Origin: Aeromonas piscicola
Lineage (GTDB): Bacteria > Pseudomonadota > Gammaproteobacteria > Enterobacterales > Aeromonadaceae
Assembly: GCF_000820005.1 (NCBI RefSeq)
Contig: NZ_CDBL01000063.1
Coordinates: 36,595-100,594 of the forward strand
Direction of reading: 5' to 3'
Length of the DNA: 64,000 bases
The position numbers and the translations under genes are program-made. Under the pieces are notes generated by a model, which was given only the letters and a program-made list of their open reading frames with translations, did no database searches and was not told the DNA's origin. This document shows, piece after piece, positions 43,010 through 52,834 of the stretch; position 1 is the first letter of the stretch; every line of letters begins with the position of its first letter.

Positions 43010-44281
43010 TCACCGAGCCCCGAAGCCGGTTAGTATGGTGCGAATAGTTTTGAACACGATGAGCACATCCAGCCACAGAGAAAAATTCTTTATGTAATAA
43101 AAATCGTGCTCAATCTTGATACGGGTATCATCAGCATCGGCCGCATAACCATGTACCACCTGCGCCCAACCACTGATCCCCGGGCGCACTATGTGACGAT
43201 ACATATAAAAAGGGATTTCCCAATCGAACTGATCGACAAAAGTGCGTTGTTCAGGCCTCGGACCTATCAGGCTCATGTCTCCCTTGAGCACATTGAAGAA
43301 CTGGGGCAACTCATCGATACGCAGCTTGCGGATCACCTTGCCCACTCGGGTGACGCGCATGTCACCATCCTGAGCAAACTGTGCGCCATGCTGCTCGGAG
43401 TTCTGACACATACTTCGGAATTTGTAGATTCTGAAATCCCGATTACCTTTACCCACACGATTTTGCAAAAACATCACCGGGCCAGGACTCTCCAGCTTGA
43501 TCAATACGGCAGTCACCAGCATTAGTGGTGAAAATAGCGGTATAGCAATCACTGCTGCCAGTATATCCATACCCCGTTTGATGAAGGCATAGATAGGGGA
43601 AGGCAACAAGGAGCCGAGCTGGTTTTCATGTAGGTGATCTATCTTCACCCTGCCAGTCAACGTTTCGCTAATTTGCTTGATGTGATAAACGGGGATATGT
43701 GCCAAAGCACAGCGGGCCAAGAAACGCTCCCATTCGCCAGCCAGATTGTCATCGCGCAAATCAGCAACGACGGCGTCATAACGCACGGCACCAAGGTCCG
43801 GCTTATCCAATAAACGCCACTCCACACAAGTGTGATGCATCAGTGGTTGATAGTCACCGAACGGGAGCAACGCATACTTGGGGGTACGATAGCGACGACC
43901 GATAAAATAGACAACCCAACAACACAGTAGCGCCACAACGTAAGATTCGAAAAGAACCTGTCTACTATAGGGAAGGCGCAGGAAGAAAAGCGCTCCTACA
44001 AGCGACCCATAGAGTGTCGTCACGGTTGGGATCATGTAGGCGACAGGGCTTGCACCTGGATAACGCAAGAAACGATACAGTACGATCCCCGTCAGCAGGA
44101 AGGCAACAAAAGCGCCACCTAGGGTATTGACTCTTACGGCATCAAAATACTCCCAAAATCCCCACCCCCAACGCTCAAGGGCAGGTAAACACACAGCAAG
44201 CATGGCCCCCAGGAAAAACAAGGAGGGAGGACTGAACAATACACGCTCATACCAGCGTGAGTGACGGCGTTGATAACTCAA
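43010..44281 (-). CDS. Undecaprenyl-phosphate sugar-1-phosphate transferase (WbaP/WecP type)
   Basis: An initiating enzyme that moves a sugar 1-phosphate onto undecaprenyl phosphate at the inner membrane. The product is 423 residues: several N-terminal membrane spans, then a cytoplasmic PHPT catalytic domain from about residue 225. Its marks are KRGMDILAAVIAIPLFSPLM, KFRSMCQNSEQHG, LRIDELPQFFNVLKGDMSLI, GPRPEQRTFV and RPGISGWAQV. Sugar specificity (Gal, Glc or GalNAc) cannot be told from sequence. It lies between manB and rmlD. Confidence 0.9.
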   Translation of the reverse strand: MSYQRRHSRWYERVLFSPPSLFFLGAMLAVCLPALERWGWGFWEYFDAVRVNTLGGAFVAFLLTGIVLYRFLRYPGASPVAYMIPTVTTLYGSLVGALFFLRLPYSRQVLFESYVVALLCCWVVYFIGRRYRTPKYALLPFGDYQPLMHHTCVEWRLLDKPDLGAVRYDAVVADLRDDNLAGEWERFLARCALAHIPVYHIKQISETLTGRVKIDHLHENQLGSLLPSPIYAFIKRGMDILAAVIAIPLFSPLMLVTAVLIKLESPGPVMFLQNRVGKGNRDFRIYKFRSMCQNSEQHGAQFAQDGDMRVTRVGKVIRKLRIDELPQFFNVLKGDMSLIGPRPEQRTFVDQFDWEIPFYMYRHIVRPGISGWAQVVHGYAADADDTRIKIEHDFYYIKNFSLWLDVLIVFKTIRTILTGFGAR

Positions 44282-44339
44282 TGTATTACCCCATGAGCTT
44301 AAAGTTTGCGCAAATTTCTTTCAGAAAGCGATTTTAAAT

Positions 44340-45770
44340 CTATTTTTGCAAATAACCAAGACTTTGATTAACAATGGACTTCGCCCCCTCGACACTATCA
44401 GACTCAGCATAACAACGGAGCTCTGGTGCATTACCTGAAGGTCGCAGATGCAAAACCTCTCCTCCTCCGAATATAACTCTTAAACCGTCTGTTCTATCCA
44501 CAGACGTTATCTGTAACTCATTGAAATGAAGTTTTAGCATCAACTCGGTGATATTAGCAGTACCCAACTCTATTATTTCCTTGCTTTTCTCTTTAGGAAA
44601 GTCCTTGATTCTATCTGAATAGGTGAATCTTTGGGGAAGTTCATCTATCAGCACAGATATTTTCGATACCTGAGCACTAACAAATAATATCAATGCTGGC
44701 AAAACAGCATCTCTAGTAGGTAAAGGAGCCAACCTTTTACCATTGAACTCCACCATACTCCCCAGCAGGAATCCACCATTGGCTTCAAAACCGGCGACTG
44801 AACCATATTGGGCATTTAATTTTGGAAAGGCTTCAAGTACATAAGGTGAGCCAATTTTTGTATGAGTTACATTGGCAAACTTGCCACAGGAACTCACCGC
44901 AGAATTGCAACTAACAGGAATAGCAACCGCTTCGACGCCTAAATTAGCAGCACATAGCAACCCCAATATATCGCCTCTCAGCCAATTCCCGACCTCATCG
45001 GCAACCAAAGGCCGGTCGCCATCACCATCCGTAGAGAAAATAGCATCGAGCTTATGTAACTGGGACCATCCCCTGGCTTTGTCTTGATCTGCTTCAGAAA
45101 CAGCTTCAGTGTCGATAGGAACAAAATCTTCCGTACGCTCAAGTGAAATGACTTCTGCTCCCAATACCTTAAAGAGTACGGCATAGAGATCACGGCCAGC
45201 ACTGGAGTGCTCATAAATACCAAGCCTCATACCAGCAAGCGGTGGTTTTTCGAAAAGCGAGCTATAACGTGCAATATATGCAGCAGCAGCATCCCCTTTC
45301 GGCTCCAGACATAACAGCTTGCTTGCAACCGAAAATGTTTCTTCTACCGAGATGATGGCCAACTCATCACTTTTGGTGATCTCGCCATCGGGTCGATAAA
45401 ACTTCAGCCCATTGCGATCAAATGGAATATGGCTTCCTGTAACCATAATGCAAGGAATGGCATCATTCATGGATTTATAGGCAAGTGCAGGGGTTGGAAT
45501 CACACCGTAATACACAGGCTCCAATCCCATCGCTTTCAATGCTGTCGCACAAGCCATCGCCATATCATAACTGCTAGGTCTATTATCAATGGCCAACGCT
45601 ACCTGATTGAAGCGATAGGAAGACCTCATAACAGCAACAAAAGCGTACGTAAACGCAAAACACACATCAGGAGTAAAATCTACAACAAGGCCTCTAGCAC
45701 CACTGGTGCCGAATTCAATGCCACTTTGCTTGATAATATCCTTGCTAACAAGACGGTCTTGCTTAATCAT
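44340..45770 (-). CDS. manB: ManB, phosphomannomutase
   Basis: Interconverts mannose 6-phosphate and mannose 1-phosphate for GDP-mannose. The product is 476 residues. [10 protein letters not shown] near the N-terminus, the phosphoserine loop [12 protein letters not shown], the metal loop [11 protein letters not shown] and [11 protein letters not shown] near the C-terminus are all present. The TGSHIP form rather than TASHNP is a known subclass. ATG 45770 follows GGGGGG and overlaps the manC stop by 8 nt, so the two are coupled. Confidence 0.92.
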   Translation of the reverse strand: MIKQDRLVSKDIIKQSGIEFGTSGARGLVVDFTPDVCFAFTYAFVAVMRSSYRFNQVALAIDNRPSSYDMAMACATALKAMGLEPVYYGVIPTPALAYKSMNDAIPCIMVTGSHIPFDRNGLKFYRPDGEITKSDELAIISVEETFSVASKLLCLEPKGDAAAAYIARYSSLFEKPPLAGMRLGIYEHSSAGRDLYAVLFKVLGAEVISLERTEDFVPIDTEAVSEADQDKARGWSQLHKLDAIFSTDGDGDRPLVADEVGNWLRGDILGLLCAANLGVEAVAIPVSCNSAVSSCGKFANVTHTKIGSPYVLEAFPKLNAQYGSVAGFEANGGFLLGSMVEFNGKRLAPLPTRDAVLPALILFVSAQVSKISVLIDELPQRFTYSDRIKDFPKEKSKEIIELGTANITELMLKLHFNELQITSVDRTDGLRVIFGGGEVLHLRPSGNAPELRCYAESDSVEGAKSIVNQSLGYLQK

Positions 45771-47214
45771 ACTGCCCCCCATCGACCCGGCCATATTTAT
45801 CACTAAAACGGAAAATATCATCCTCATCGAGATATTTACCGGAGCGTATTTCAATCAATTCCAGATCAACTTTCCCTGGATTTTCAAGTGAGTGTATTGC
45901 ACCAATAGGGATAAATGTGGACTCATTTTCAGTGATCAGAAACTCCTGACCAGCATTAGTCACTTTGGCCGTGCCTGAAACAACAATCCAATGTTCAGCC
46001 CTATGATGGTGCATTTGCGTTGATAAACGCTCACCTGGTCTGATCAATATCTTTTTGACTTGATAGCCATTGCCATCATCAATCGAGTCGTATTGGCCCC
46101 AAGGTCTGTATACCTCACGGTGAGTATTATATTCCTTGCGGCCACGACGCTTCAACTCTTCTACAATCGCTTTAACATCCTGTACCTTGTCTTTACTTGA
46201 AACAAGAATGGCGTCCTTTGTCTGAATGATAACAAGGTTTGCCACACCTATGGTTGAAACAAGAACAGACTCGGCAGAGATGTAATTATCATGACTCTCT
46301 GTCAAAATAATATCACCGCGACAAACATTGCCACAAGCGTCTTTATCTGATATTTCCCATAAGGATGACCATGAGCCCACATCATTCCAACCGGCATCCA
46401 TTGGAATAACTACCGCATCGGACGTCTTTTCCATAATGGCATAGTCAATGGATTCACTGGGGCATTCATTGAAGGCATCACGATTGACTCGAATAAAATC
46501 AAGATCACTGCTGACATCATTCATTGATGCCATGCAAGCAGCATATATATCAGGGCGTGACTTTCTCAGTTCAGCCAGGTAACGGCGTGCACTAAACATG
46601 AACATACCGCTGTTCCAATAGTATTCACCGCTCGCTAGATAAACTTTGGCAACATCCAGATTGGGTTTCTCTACAAACTTATTAACAAAATATGCTTTTG
46701 AGTTTTCTTGGATGGCATGCAGCTCACTGCCACGATGGATGTAACCATAACCTGTCTCTGGGGTACTGGGAACAATACCAAATGTCACTAGTTTTCCTGA
46801 TTCGGCAAATGGAATGGCACTGTTTATTGCAGAGGTAAATGCCTGTTGATCTTGAATCAAGTGATCTGCAGCCAATACCAACAAGATCGGATCATGAGCA
46901 TCATTGCTGTTTTTAAGACACTGTATGGCAGCCAAGGCGATGGCAGGAGCAGTATTTCGTCCTATCGGCTCGAGTATAATATTATTAGCAAGAATGTCGA
47001 GCTGACGAAGTTGCTCTGCCACAATAAAACGATGCTTTTCATTACATAAAATCAGAGGGCTCGTACACTCGATATCTGCAAGTCTATTGACAGTCTCTTG
47101 CAACATCGAACTGTTACCATACAAGTTCAAAAACTGCTTTGGAAAATGCTCACGAGACATGGGCCACAGCCTGGAGCCAGAGCCTCCAGCCATAATTACG
47201 GGAATAACAGCCAT
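45763..47214 (-). CDS. manC: ManC, mannose-1-phosphate guanylyltransferase / mannose-6-phosphate isomerase
   Basis: A two-domain enzyme making GDP-mannose. The product is 483 residues. The N-terminal nucleotidyltransferase has [20 protein letters not shown] and KFVEKP. The C-terminal cupin (from about 370) has [18 protein letters not shown] and [19 protein letters not shown], the isomerase zinc site. ATG 47214 is chosen where homology begins. No gmd or fcl genes are in the window, so GDP-mannose itself is the likely donor. Confidence 0.94.
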   Translation of the reverse strand: MAVIPVIMAGGSGSRLWPMSREHFPKQFLNLYGNSSMLQETVNRLADIECTSPLILCNEKHRFIVAEQLRQLDILANNIILEPIGRNTAPAIALAAIQCLKNSNDAHDPILLVLAADHLIQDQQAFTSAINSAIPFAESGKLVTFGIVPSTPETGYGYIHRGSELHAIQENSKAYFVNKFVEKPNLDVAKVYLASGEYYWNSGMFMFSARRYLAELRKSRPDIYAACMASMNDVSSDLDFIRVNRDAFNECPSESIDYAIMEKTSDAVVIPMDAGWNDVGSWSSLWEISDKDACGNVCRGDIILTESHDNYISAESVLVSTIGVANLVIIQTKDAILVSSKDKVQDVKAIVEELKRRGRKEYNTHREVYRPWGQYDSIDDGNGYQVKKILIRPGERLSTQMHHHRAEHWIVVSGTAKVTNAGQEFLITENESTFIPIGAIHSLENPGKVDLELIEIRSGKYLDEDDIFRFSDKYGRVDGGQYD

Positions 47215-47215
47215 A

Positions 47216-48214
47216 TTATTTTTCACTTCTAGCCAACAAGTTATCAAGCCATGTAGATAAAGACAATGAATCTACACTCAGCGTGGAATCAAACATCTCA
47301 TTAAAGTACACAGAACATTGTGATTCAGACCATCGCTTTCCGGTATTTCTATCAATGATAATGACATCACTCGTGGCTGCATGGCAAAGCACTGCAGCAT
47401 TTGTCGTTACCAATTTGTGGCCATCTCCCAACGTCTCCCAAGTACGCATGGTTAGCCCGGTTTGATTAGCATTATGTATATCTATAACATATTCACTATG
47501 TTCAGCTACGTTGATTATTTCCGCCCTTGATAGCGGTTTAAACGTAATCCACTCCTTGGGGGAAGCCCTCAAGCAAGAGTCCAAGAGATAATAAAAAGCA
47601 AATTGCAACTTGCTTGGAAAAAACACTCTTACATAATTATCGGAATTCTCCTCATGAGAAAAAATATGCTGCAATACCGATATACGATCACCATGATAAC
47701 TACCAACAAAGCTATATTTATATTTTTTATCTGTTGTCACAACATGGTTGTTTTTATTAGAATAGAATAGTGGCAGATAGTCATAACCATATCTCTTGCT
47801 GTCGGCAATATCAAATGTATATGTTAAATCAGCTTTTTCAGCCAATAGTGGGAATGTTTTGACATTCGATATTGAATCCCAGCTGTAGCAGATTACTCTT
47901 GTTTTTGGATTGAGTTTTTTAATATTTTCAATCAGACAGGGCGATATACAGGTTCCTTTGACAATTATTACTTCCTCAATCAAGGAGAGCTTGTCATAAA
48001 TAATCTTGAAAATTTCTGAACTATATCGTTTGGAGGCAACGTGAGCATATCCCAGAATATTAAACTTGATCAGCGCCTTTGATACAGAAGAACATAGTGG
48101 TCTATCAGAAAATGATAGCACTGTCTTATAACGATGCTCAAGTTCTGTGGTAAGCAACTTTTTATAATCAAAAAAATCAGGGCATATCAAAACAGCACTA
48201 GCATTACTTTGCAT
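47216..48214 (-). CDS. Putative glycosyltransferase, CgeB-like
   Basis: A soluble protein of 332 residues, probably a glycosyltransferase. It looks like the CgeB/GT-B group found in polysaccharide clusters: [19 protein letters not shown] in the middle, then [20 protein letters not shown] and LVTTN near the C-terminus, the sugar-nucleotide side. The family match is by pattern only. ATG 48214 follows GGGTGG and overlaps the acetyltransferase stop by 11 nt. Its base composition is AT-rich like its neighbours. Donor sugar unknown; mannose or rhamnose would fit the cluster. Confidence 0.65.
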   Translation of the reverse strand: MQSNASAVLICPDFFDYKKLLTTELEHRYKTVLSFSDRPLCSSVSKALIKFNILGYAHVASKRYSSEIFKIIYDKLSLIEEVIIVKGTCISPCLIENIKKLNPKTRVICYSWDSISNVKTFPLLAEKADLTYTFDIADSKRYGYDYLPLFYSNKNNHVVTTDKKYKYSFVGSYHGDRISVLQHIFSHEENSDNYVRVFFPSKLQFAFYYLLDSCLRASPKEWITFKPLSRAEIINVAEHSEYVIDIHNANQTGLTMRTWETLGDGHKLVTTNAAVLCHAATSDVIIIDRNTGKRWSESQCSVYFNEMFDSTLSVDSLSLSTWLDNLLARSEK

Positions 48215-48803
48215 CAACAGCCACCCATTGCTCGCGTTGAAAATCAAACTGCTTAATTACTCTTGCTGGATTGCCTACGGCGATGGAGTTTGCGGGTATA
48301 TCTCTGGAAACCACCGAGTTTGCTCCGATGATGGACGCCTCGCCAATTTTGACGCCAGGCAACACAACAACACCTTCACCTAGCCAAACATTTGACTCAA
48401 TGATAACAGGCTTGGCATTCAGTGACCGCTCCCTGCAGATGGAGTCAGGATGAGAGTGCTCCATCCCGCTATAGCTGCCATGGTTGAGGTCCGTGATAAA
48501 AACCCGACTGGCAATCAATACATCATCACCAATCACAATACTTTCAGCCGCCGCAATATGAACAGCATCATTGAGCTGACAGTTCAGACCAATATCCAGA
48601 TTGATGCCATGGGCACCATGAGCTTCCAACCGGCAATACCTTCCGGTGGTGAATCCTTTTGCTAATCTGATTCTTGATGCACCTCGAATTTCAAAAGGCC
48701 GTCTAATCAAACGAGCATCTTGAAAAAAAATTCTGGTGATAGTGTATTCCACAACTAAGCGAATGCACCCCAAAACACCATAATGCTGGATATACTTTTT
48801 CAT
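48204..48803 (-). CDS. Hexapeptide-repeat O-acetyltransferase
   Basis: A left-handed beta-helix acyltransferase of 199 residues, like WcaF/WbbJ-type enzymes that O-acetylate sugars. Repeats IDIGLNCQL-type (NLDIGLNCQLNDAVHIAA), VIGDDVLIASRVFITDLNHG and VWLGEGVVVLPGVKIGEASI with IGANSVVSRDIPANSIAVGN are clear. The His in DLNHGSY is the likely catalytic base. It lies 3 nt after the GT4 gene and overlaps the next gene by 11 nt. Confidence 0.88.
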   Translation of the reverse strand: MKKYIQHYGVLGCIRLVVEYTITRIFFQDARLIRRPFEIRGASRIRLAKGFTTGRYCRLEAHGAHGINLDIGLNCQLNDAVHIAAAESIVIGDDVLIASRVFITDLNHGSYSGMEHSHPDSICRERSLNAKPVIIESNVWLGEGVVVLPGVKIGEASIIGANSVVSRDIPANSIAVGNPARVIKQFDFQREQWVAVDAK

Positions 48804-48806
48804 AAT

Positions 48807-49889
48807 CTAGACAATCCCGTCTCTAATTATATTTTCTACACAATGCTTGTTGATGCCTGCCTGATTATAATGCTCAATGATATCCTCCCGAGATATTTTC
48901 AACCCACCAGATAATCTCTCACTCAGCAGTTCATAAAAAGAATGTTCATTGAGAATATATCCATTAATACCATGTCTTATTTTCTTGTTAAAAAACGGGA
49001 GCTCGGTCGCCAATACAGGAACCCCAAAAGCATTGGCGATATCTATTTGTGATGTAGCCGTGACAGAACTATACATTGAATACATGAAGTCTGATATATG
49101 CAACTGTGCAACGACTTCCTTGGCGTCCACAAATTTATTAATCCAGGTGACGTTTCTGCCTTGTTCAGCCCGTTTATGAAGATGTTCAGAATATTTATCC
49201 AGCGGCCCTCTTCCCATAATGGTTAGATGAATATCATCATCGCTGAATTTTTCAAGGATCCTCCCCAATATATCCAGCCCCTTGTATGAGGTAATAGCCC
49301 CAAAGAAAAGTATTTCGATTTTGCCATTGCTGTGCTTGCCAACCGAATCACCTTTGCTTACAAGGCAGGAAAAATCCCCTGACATCGGTAGACAGGTCTT
49401 GGTGATTCTCTTATTGGGATAATATGCTGTTGCAATAGATTCCAGATCATCCGAAGCGACAATCATCCTGGAGGTTCTCAATGCCATAAGACGATCTGAC
49501 AGGTAATAATTCATGCCTCGGAAAAAACCAGCTCTATCGACGTGATTTATGAGTTCATGCCCCCAAGCTATAACTTCGATTCTTCTGTCTAGCAGCATGG
49601 TCAGATAGGCAGAGAAAATACCTTGTGAGAAGATGACTACACGATCATATTCTTCATTGATCACTCTCGCCAGCGCCAATACTGAACGGGCCGTCTTGAT
49701 GGGACTCTGCAAGTTGTAATAAAACAGATGCTCGGTATATTCAGTTTCTGCCGCTGGATTAGACGATGGAAATGCAAAAGAAACATCGTATTCTTCAAAC
49801 GCATGGGCCAGCCCGGTGAATGAAAACCACATGGCAGAATCACGATTAGACATGGAAACAAATATGACTTTTTTATTTGGTGTAACCAT
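48807..49889 (-). CDS. Glycosyltransferase, GT4-like
   Basis: A 360-residue GT-B fold enzyme. The C-terminal domain has ILFFGAITSYKGLDILGRIL and HLTIMGRGPLDKYSEHL, and a short E-x-E-like region is replaced by SQIDIANAFGVPVLATELPF. The N-terminus MVTPNKKVIFVSMSNRDSAM is the start of the acceptor domain. ATG 49889 overlaps the wzy stop by 17 nt. Substrate unknown; it would add one residue of the O-unit. Confidence 0.82.
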   Translation of the reverse strand: MVTPNKKVIFVSMSNRDSAMWFSFTGLAHAFEEYDVSFAFPSSNPAAETEYTEHLFYYNLQSPIKTARSVLALARVINEEYDRVVIFSQGIFSAYLTMLLDRRIEVIAWGHELINHVDRAGFFRGMNYYLSDRLMALRTSRMIVASDDLESIATAYYPNKRITKTCLPMSGDFSCLVSKGDSVGKHSNGKIEILFFGAITSYKGLDILGRILEKFSDDDIHLTIMGRGPLDKYSEHLHKRAEQGRNVTWINKFVDAKEVVAQLHISDFMYSMYSSVTATSQIDIANAFGVPVLATELPFFNKKIRHGINGYILNEHSFYELLSERLSGGLKISREDIIEHYNQAGINKHCVENIIRDGIV

Positions 49890-50850
49890 GCTGATACATG
49901 CCCTCCTGAATAGCATTTTGATCGGCTTGCAACAATAAATATGTTTTGCCTATAGTCATAAAGAAAGAAAGAGAAACAAATAAAAAGAGAGTTGTCATAT
50001 TCTTATTGCCTTTTGCAATGGCAATTGATGGCAGCAGGATCAATAGTGCAATCGGATATAGTCTAATTAATACAGGAATAAACGTCATGCAGCAAAGAGT
50101 CAAATATAGCAAGGTCGGCACAATGTTACCCTGAGTTTTGAAGAATAAGAATGGCAATATCATAAGCACAACCAGTTGCAAGGTAGCCACATCCATACGA
50201 ATATTCAATGCACCCAATGCCTGATAATCATTAATTTTACTGATAATCGCCGGAAGCGCGAGCATCAGTATCATAATGCCAACCATACCTAACAGAACCA
50301 GCACCTTCACCCTTATCTTGTTTAAGTAGATCAAGGCCATTACGATTGCAGAAAGGTGAGACATGACAGCCAGTGTCATGAACACATATGATGTTTTGTT
50401 TCTATTCTTTAGATAAGCGCAAACGGCAACCAATCCAAAGTGCAAAGACAAGGATTGGCGCAACAAATTCAACTCGAAGGTGATAAACGAGATAGGAATA
50501 TACAACCCCATCAAGAATATGAATTTGGTTTTATCCAGTTTTAGACAGGCATATGCAAACAAGATAAAACTAATCAACCTTAGAGCGATCAAAAACTCTA
50601 TGTAATCGAGTCCAAAAACCTTTGAGGTGGCTAGCAGCAAACCGAAAACTGGTTCAAAGGGAATTGAAAATGGTGGTTCATAATAGGCCCACTCATACAC
50701 ATGATGATCCGGCCCAGCATCGATATGATAAAATATGAAGAATAAGAAGATATATAGGAAAGCCCCCTTCAGTATTTTTTCATCTTTTTCAGAGCATATT
50801 GAAAGAAGCAGCAAGGGAATATAGAGCAGCAGAACCAGATATAATGTCAT
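49873..50850 (-). CDS. wzy: Wzy, O-antigen polymerase (EpsG-like)
   Basis: A polytopic protein of 325 residues with about 10 membrane spans and low GC, as expected of Wzy. The FYHIDAGPDHHVYEWAYYEP loop and LRQSLSLHFGLVAVCAYLKN with VMSHLSAIVMALIYL are EpsG-type motifs. It would polymerise undecaprenyl-linked repeat units in the periplasm. It is 9 nt after the GT2 gene. It is the only polymerase candidate besides the ligase at 38.7 kb. Confidence 0.83.
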   Translation of the reverse strand: MTLYLVLLLYIPLLLLSICSEKDEKILKGAFLYIFLFFIFYHIDAGPDHHVYEWAYYEPPFSIPFEPVFGLLLATSKVFGLDYIEFLIALRLISFILFAYACLKLDKTKFIFLMGLYIPISFITFELNLLRQSLSLHFGLVAVCAYLKNRNKTSYVFMTLAVMSHLSAIVMALIYLNKIRVKVLVLLGMVGIMILMLALPAIISKINDYQALGALNIRMDVATLQLVVLMILPFLFFKTQGNIVPTLLYLTLCCMTFIPVLIRLYPIALLILLPSIAIAKGNKNMTTLFLFVSLSFFMTIGKTYLLLQADQNAIQEGMYQHGYTK

Positions 50851-50859
50851 ACATGTATA

Positions 50860-51756
50860 CTACATTTTGAAGCCATCAACCAGCCCCTTGATGAAACCCT
50901 GTCTTACGGCACCAGTAGATAACATGATTCGCCCCAATCGGGTGATCATGGTATAAGCAATACTTATTTCTCTTTTTGGAAAAGGCAGGTTCTTTTTAGC
51001 AAAATAGATTCTGTTTCTGGTCAGGTGATAAGCTCCAAAGAAGCTCATATCCCCTCCCGTAGATACACTGACCTTATGTGAAATGACAACGTTCTGCTCA
51101 AGTTTCACTTTATATCCAGCAACATGGGCCCGATATAGAAAGTCGGTATCATCATAATATGCAAAATAGCGTTCATCCATCATACCGACTTGCTTGAACA
51201 CATCACTGTTCACGATCAGAAAGCAGGTAGGTGCATAGGCATGATATTCATCAAATTTTACCACCGCAGCCTTATCCATGCCTGCGTAATCATGAGGTGC
51301 CAACGCCCGATACTCATCGAAATATCCGCCGGCATACCAAAGCTTGCCTTCCGGATAATTCAAAATCAGCGGGCTGACGAGGCTCTCCCCATTGATGGCC
51401 ACCCGCATCAATTTGTCAAAGACATCTGGCGTATCAAAAAGAAGATCATTGTTGATGATCAAGACATACTCGCAACCATCCACCAGAGCGGCTTTAACCC
51501 CCTGATTGTTACCGGCCGCCACGCCAACGTTGTTCCCTTGATTATCAATGAAAGAGGTTTCTATCCCATATTGAGTGGCCAGTTCTCGGGCCAAACTCAG
51601 TGATTCCGGATTCGAGCTATTGTCAATAACATACAGGATGAATTCTTTATAATTTTGACATGCTAGACTTTTAAAAAAATCGGGTAAAACCTCAGGTGTA
51701 TTATAAAGGACAGTAACAAGACCTATTTTTGATGAACACACTATACTTTCTCCCAT
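50860..51756 (-). CDS. Glycosyltransferase, GT2 family (rhamnosyltransferase-like)
   Basis: A 298-residue GT-A enzyme. The donor region is IGLVTVLYNTPEVLPDFFKS and YVIDNSSNPES; the DxD-like motif is VLIINNDLLF; the acceptor part is MDERYFAYYDDTDFLYRAHV. This pattern is shared with WbbL-like rhamnosyltransferases. The ATG at 51756 overlaps the upstream acetyltransferase gene by 16 nt. With dTDP-rhamnose made in the same operon, rhamnose is the likeliest donor, by inference. Confidence 0.85.
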   Translation of the reverse strand: MGESIVCSSKIGLVTVLYNTPEVLPDFFKSLACQNYKEFILYVIDNSSNPESLSLARELATQYGIETSFIDNQGNNVGVAAGNNQGVKAALVDGCEYVLIINNDLLFDTPDVFDKLMRVAINGESLVSPLILNYPEGKLWYAGGYFDEYRALAPHDYAGMDKAAVVKFDEYHAYAPTCFLIVNSDVFKQVGMMDERYFAYYDDTDFLYRAHVAGYKVKLEQNVVISHKVSVSTGGDMSFFGAYHLTRNRIYFAKKNLPFPKREISIAYTMITRLGRIMLSTGAVRQGFIKGLVDGFKM

Positions 51757-52337
51757 ACATGCTTATCAAAATTATATTTTTTAATTACTTTTGCAGGATT
51801 TCCAGCAACAACACTATATTCATCAATATTTTTAGTTACAACAGATCTAGCACCAATAATGCAGTTTCGCCCGATTGTCACCCCTGGATTTATATGCGCT
51901 CCAAAACCAATAAAACTTCCATCACCAATCGACACCGGCATATCGATTTTTTCTATTCGAGAGCCGATTTTATCAATAGCAAAAATATCATCGTATGGAT
52001 GAATAACATCTACAATAGAGCACCCTCCAGTGATAGAGACATTATCACCGATTGATACGTTACAACGAGCAACAATATGAACATATTGTTCAATATTTAC
52101 ATTGTTCCCTATTTTTATTACCACTTCATTTTGAGGATCTACAACTTCTAATCTTATCCCATTTCTGATAATGACATTATCACCTACGGAAATATATTTA
52201 TGATTTGAAATTAGCATGGGTTTAATTATTCTACTTTTATAACCAAAACTATACATCAGTAGTTTGTATTTTATTTGACTATATATCAGAGTTATAAAAT
52301 TTATAATCTTATTTATGAACACAATTAATTCACCCAT
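51741..52337 (-). CDS. Hexapeptide-repeat O-acetyltransferase
   Basis: A 198-residue beta-helix acyltransferase with very AT-rich codons. An N-terminal hydrophobic/amphipathic segment (FINKIINFITLIYSQIKYKL) could bind the membrane. Repeats KIGNNVNIEQYVHIVARCNV, SIGDNVSITGGCSIVDVIHP and INPGVTIGRNCIIGARSVVT follow, with catalytic His probably in DVIHPYD. The start overlaps the previous gene by 13 nt. Confidence 0.87.
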   Translation of the reverse strand: MGELIVFINKIINFITLIYSQIKYKLLMYSFGYKSRIIKPMLISNHKYISVGDNVIIRNGIRLEVVDPQNEVVIKIGNNVNIEQYVHIVARCNVSIGDNVSITGGCSIVDVIHPYDDIFAIDKIGSRIEKIDMPVSIGDGSFIGFGAHINPGVTIGRNCIIGARSVVTKNIDEYSVVAGNPAKVIKKYNFDKHVWEKV

Positions 52338-52831
52338 GCTTTAGATTGTGGATCATATTTCTTTATGATTTTGGCTGGATTACCGGCGATCATGACATAA
52401 CCAGAAAATGATTTTGTAACCACAGAACCAGCTCCAACGATACACCAATCACCTAAACTTACATTAGGCATAATTTTACTACCAAAGCCAACAAATACAT
52501 TATTTCCTAATATGATAGGGCCTTTATCATATGACTCTTGTTGCATTATAGGCCCTCCCAAAGGATCAAAGCCGTGAGATAGCGTACTTAAATAAACATA
52601 ATCACTTAATACCGCCCCTTCTCCAATCCTTATTTCTGAGCCAGTATGAATATTCGCAAAACGTCCAATATAGACATTACTATTAATCTTTATTTGTGCA
52701 TCAATATTATTAGATACAATAAATGTGGCAGCATTATGAATGAAAACATTTTGAGGAGAAATTTTAACTCTCTTGTCTAAGAAAAATCGATACTTTATAT
52801 TATATATTATGTTGATCAATCGTCCAATCAT
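52325..52831 (-). CDS. Hexapeptide-repeat O-acetyltransferase
   Basis: A 168-residue beta-helix acyltransferase, the third in the operon. Repeats are KINSNVYIGRFANIHTGSEI, RIGEGAVLSDYVYLSTLSHG, FVGFGSKIMPNVSLGDWCIV and GAGSVVTKSFSGYVMIAGNP. The His in STLSHGFDP is the likely base. It lies 3 nt after wzx. Its C-terminal AKIIKKYDP resembles the next gene's AKVIKKYNF, so the two may be an old duplication. Confidence 0.87.
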   Translation of the reverse strand: MIGRLINIIYNIKYRFFLDKRVKISPQNVFIHNAATFIVSNNIDAQIKINSNVYIGRFANIHTGSEIRIGEGAVLSDYVYLSTLSHGFDPLGGPIMQQESYDKGPIILGNNVFVGFGSKIMPNVSLGDWCIVGAGSVVTKSFSGYVMIAGNPAKIIKKYDPQSKAWVN

Positions 52832-52834
52832 GAA

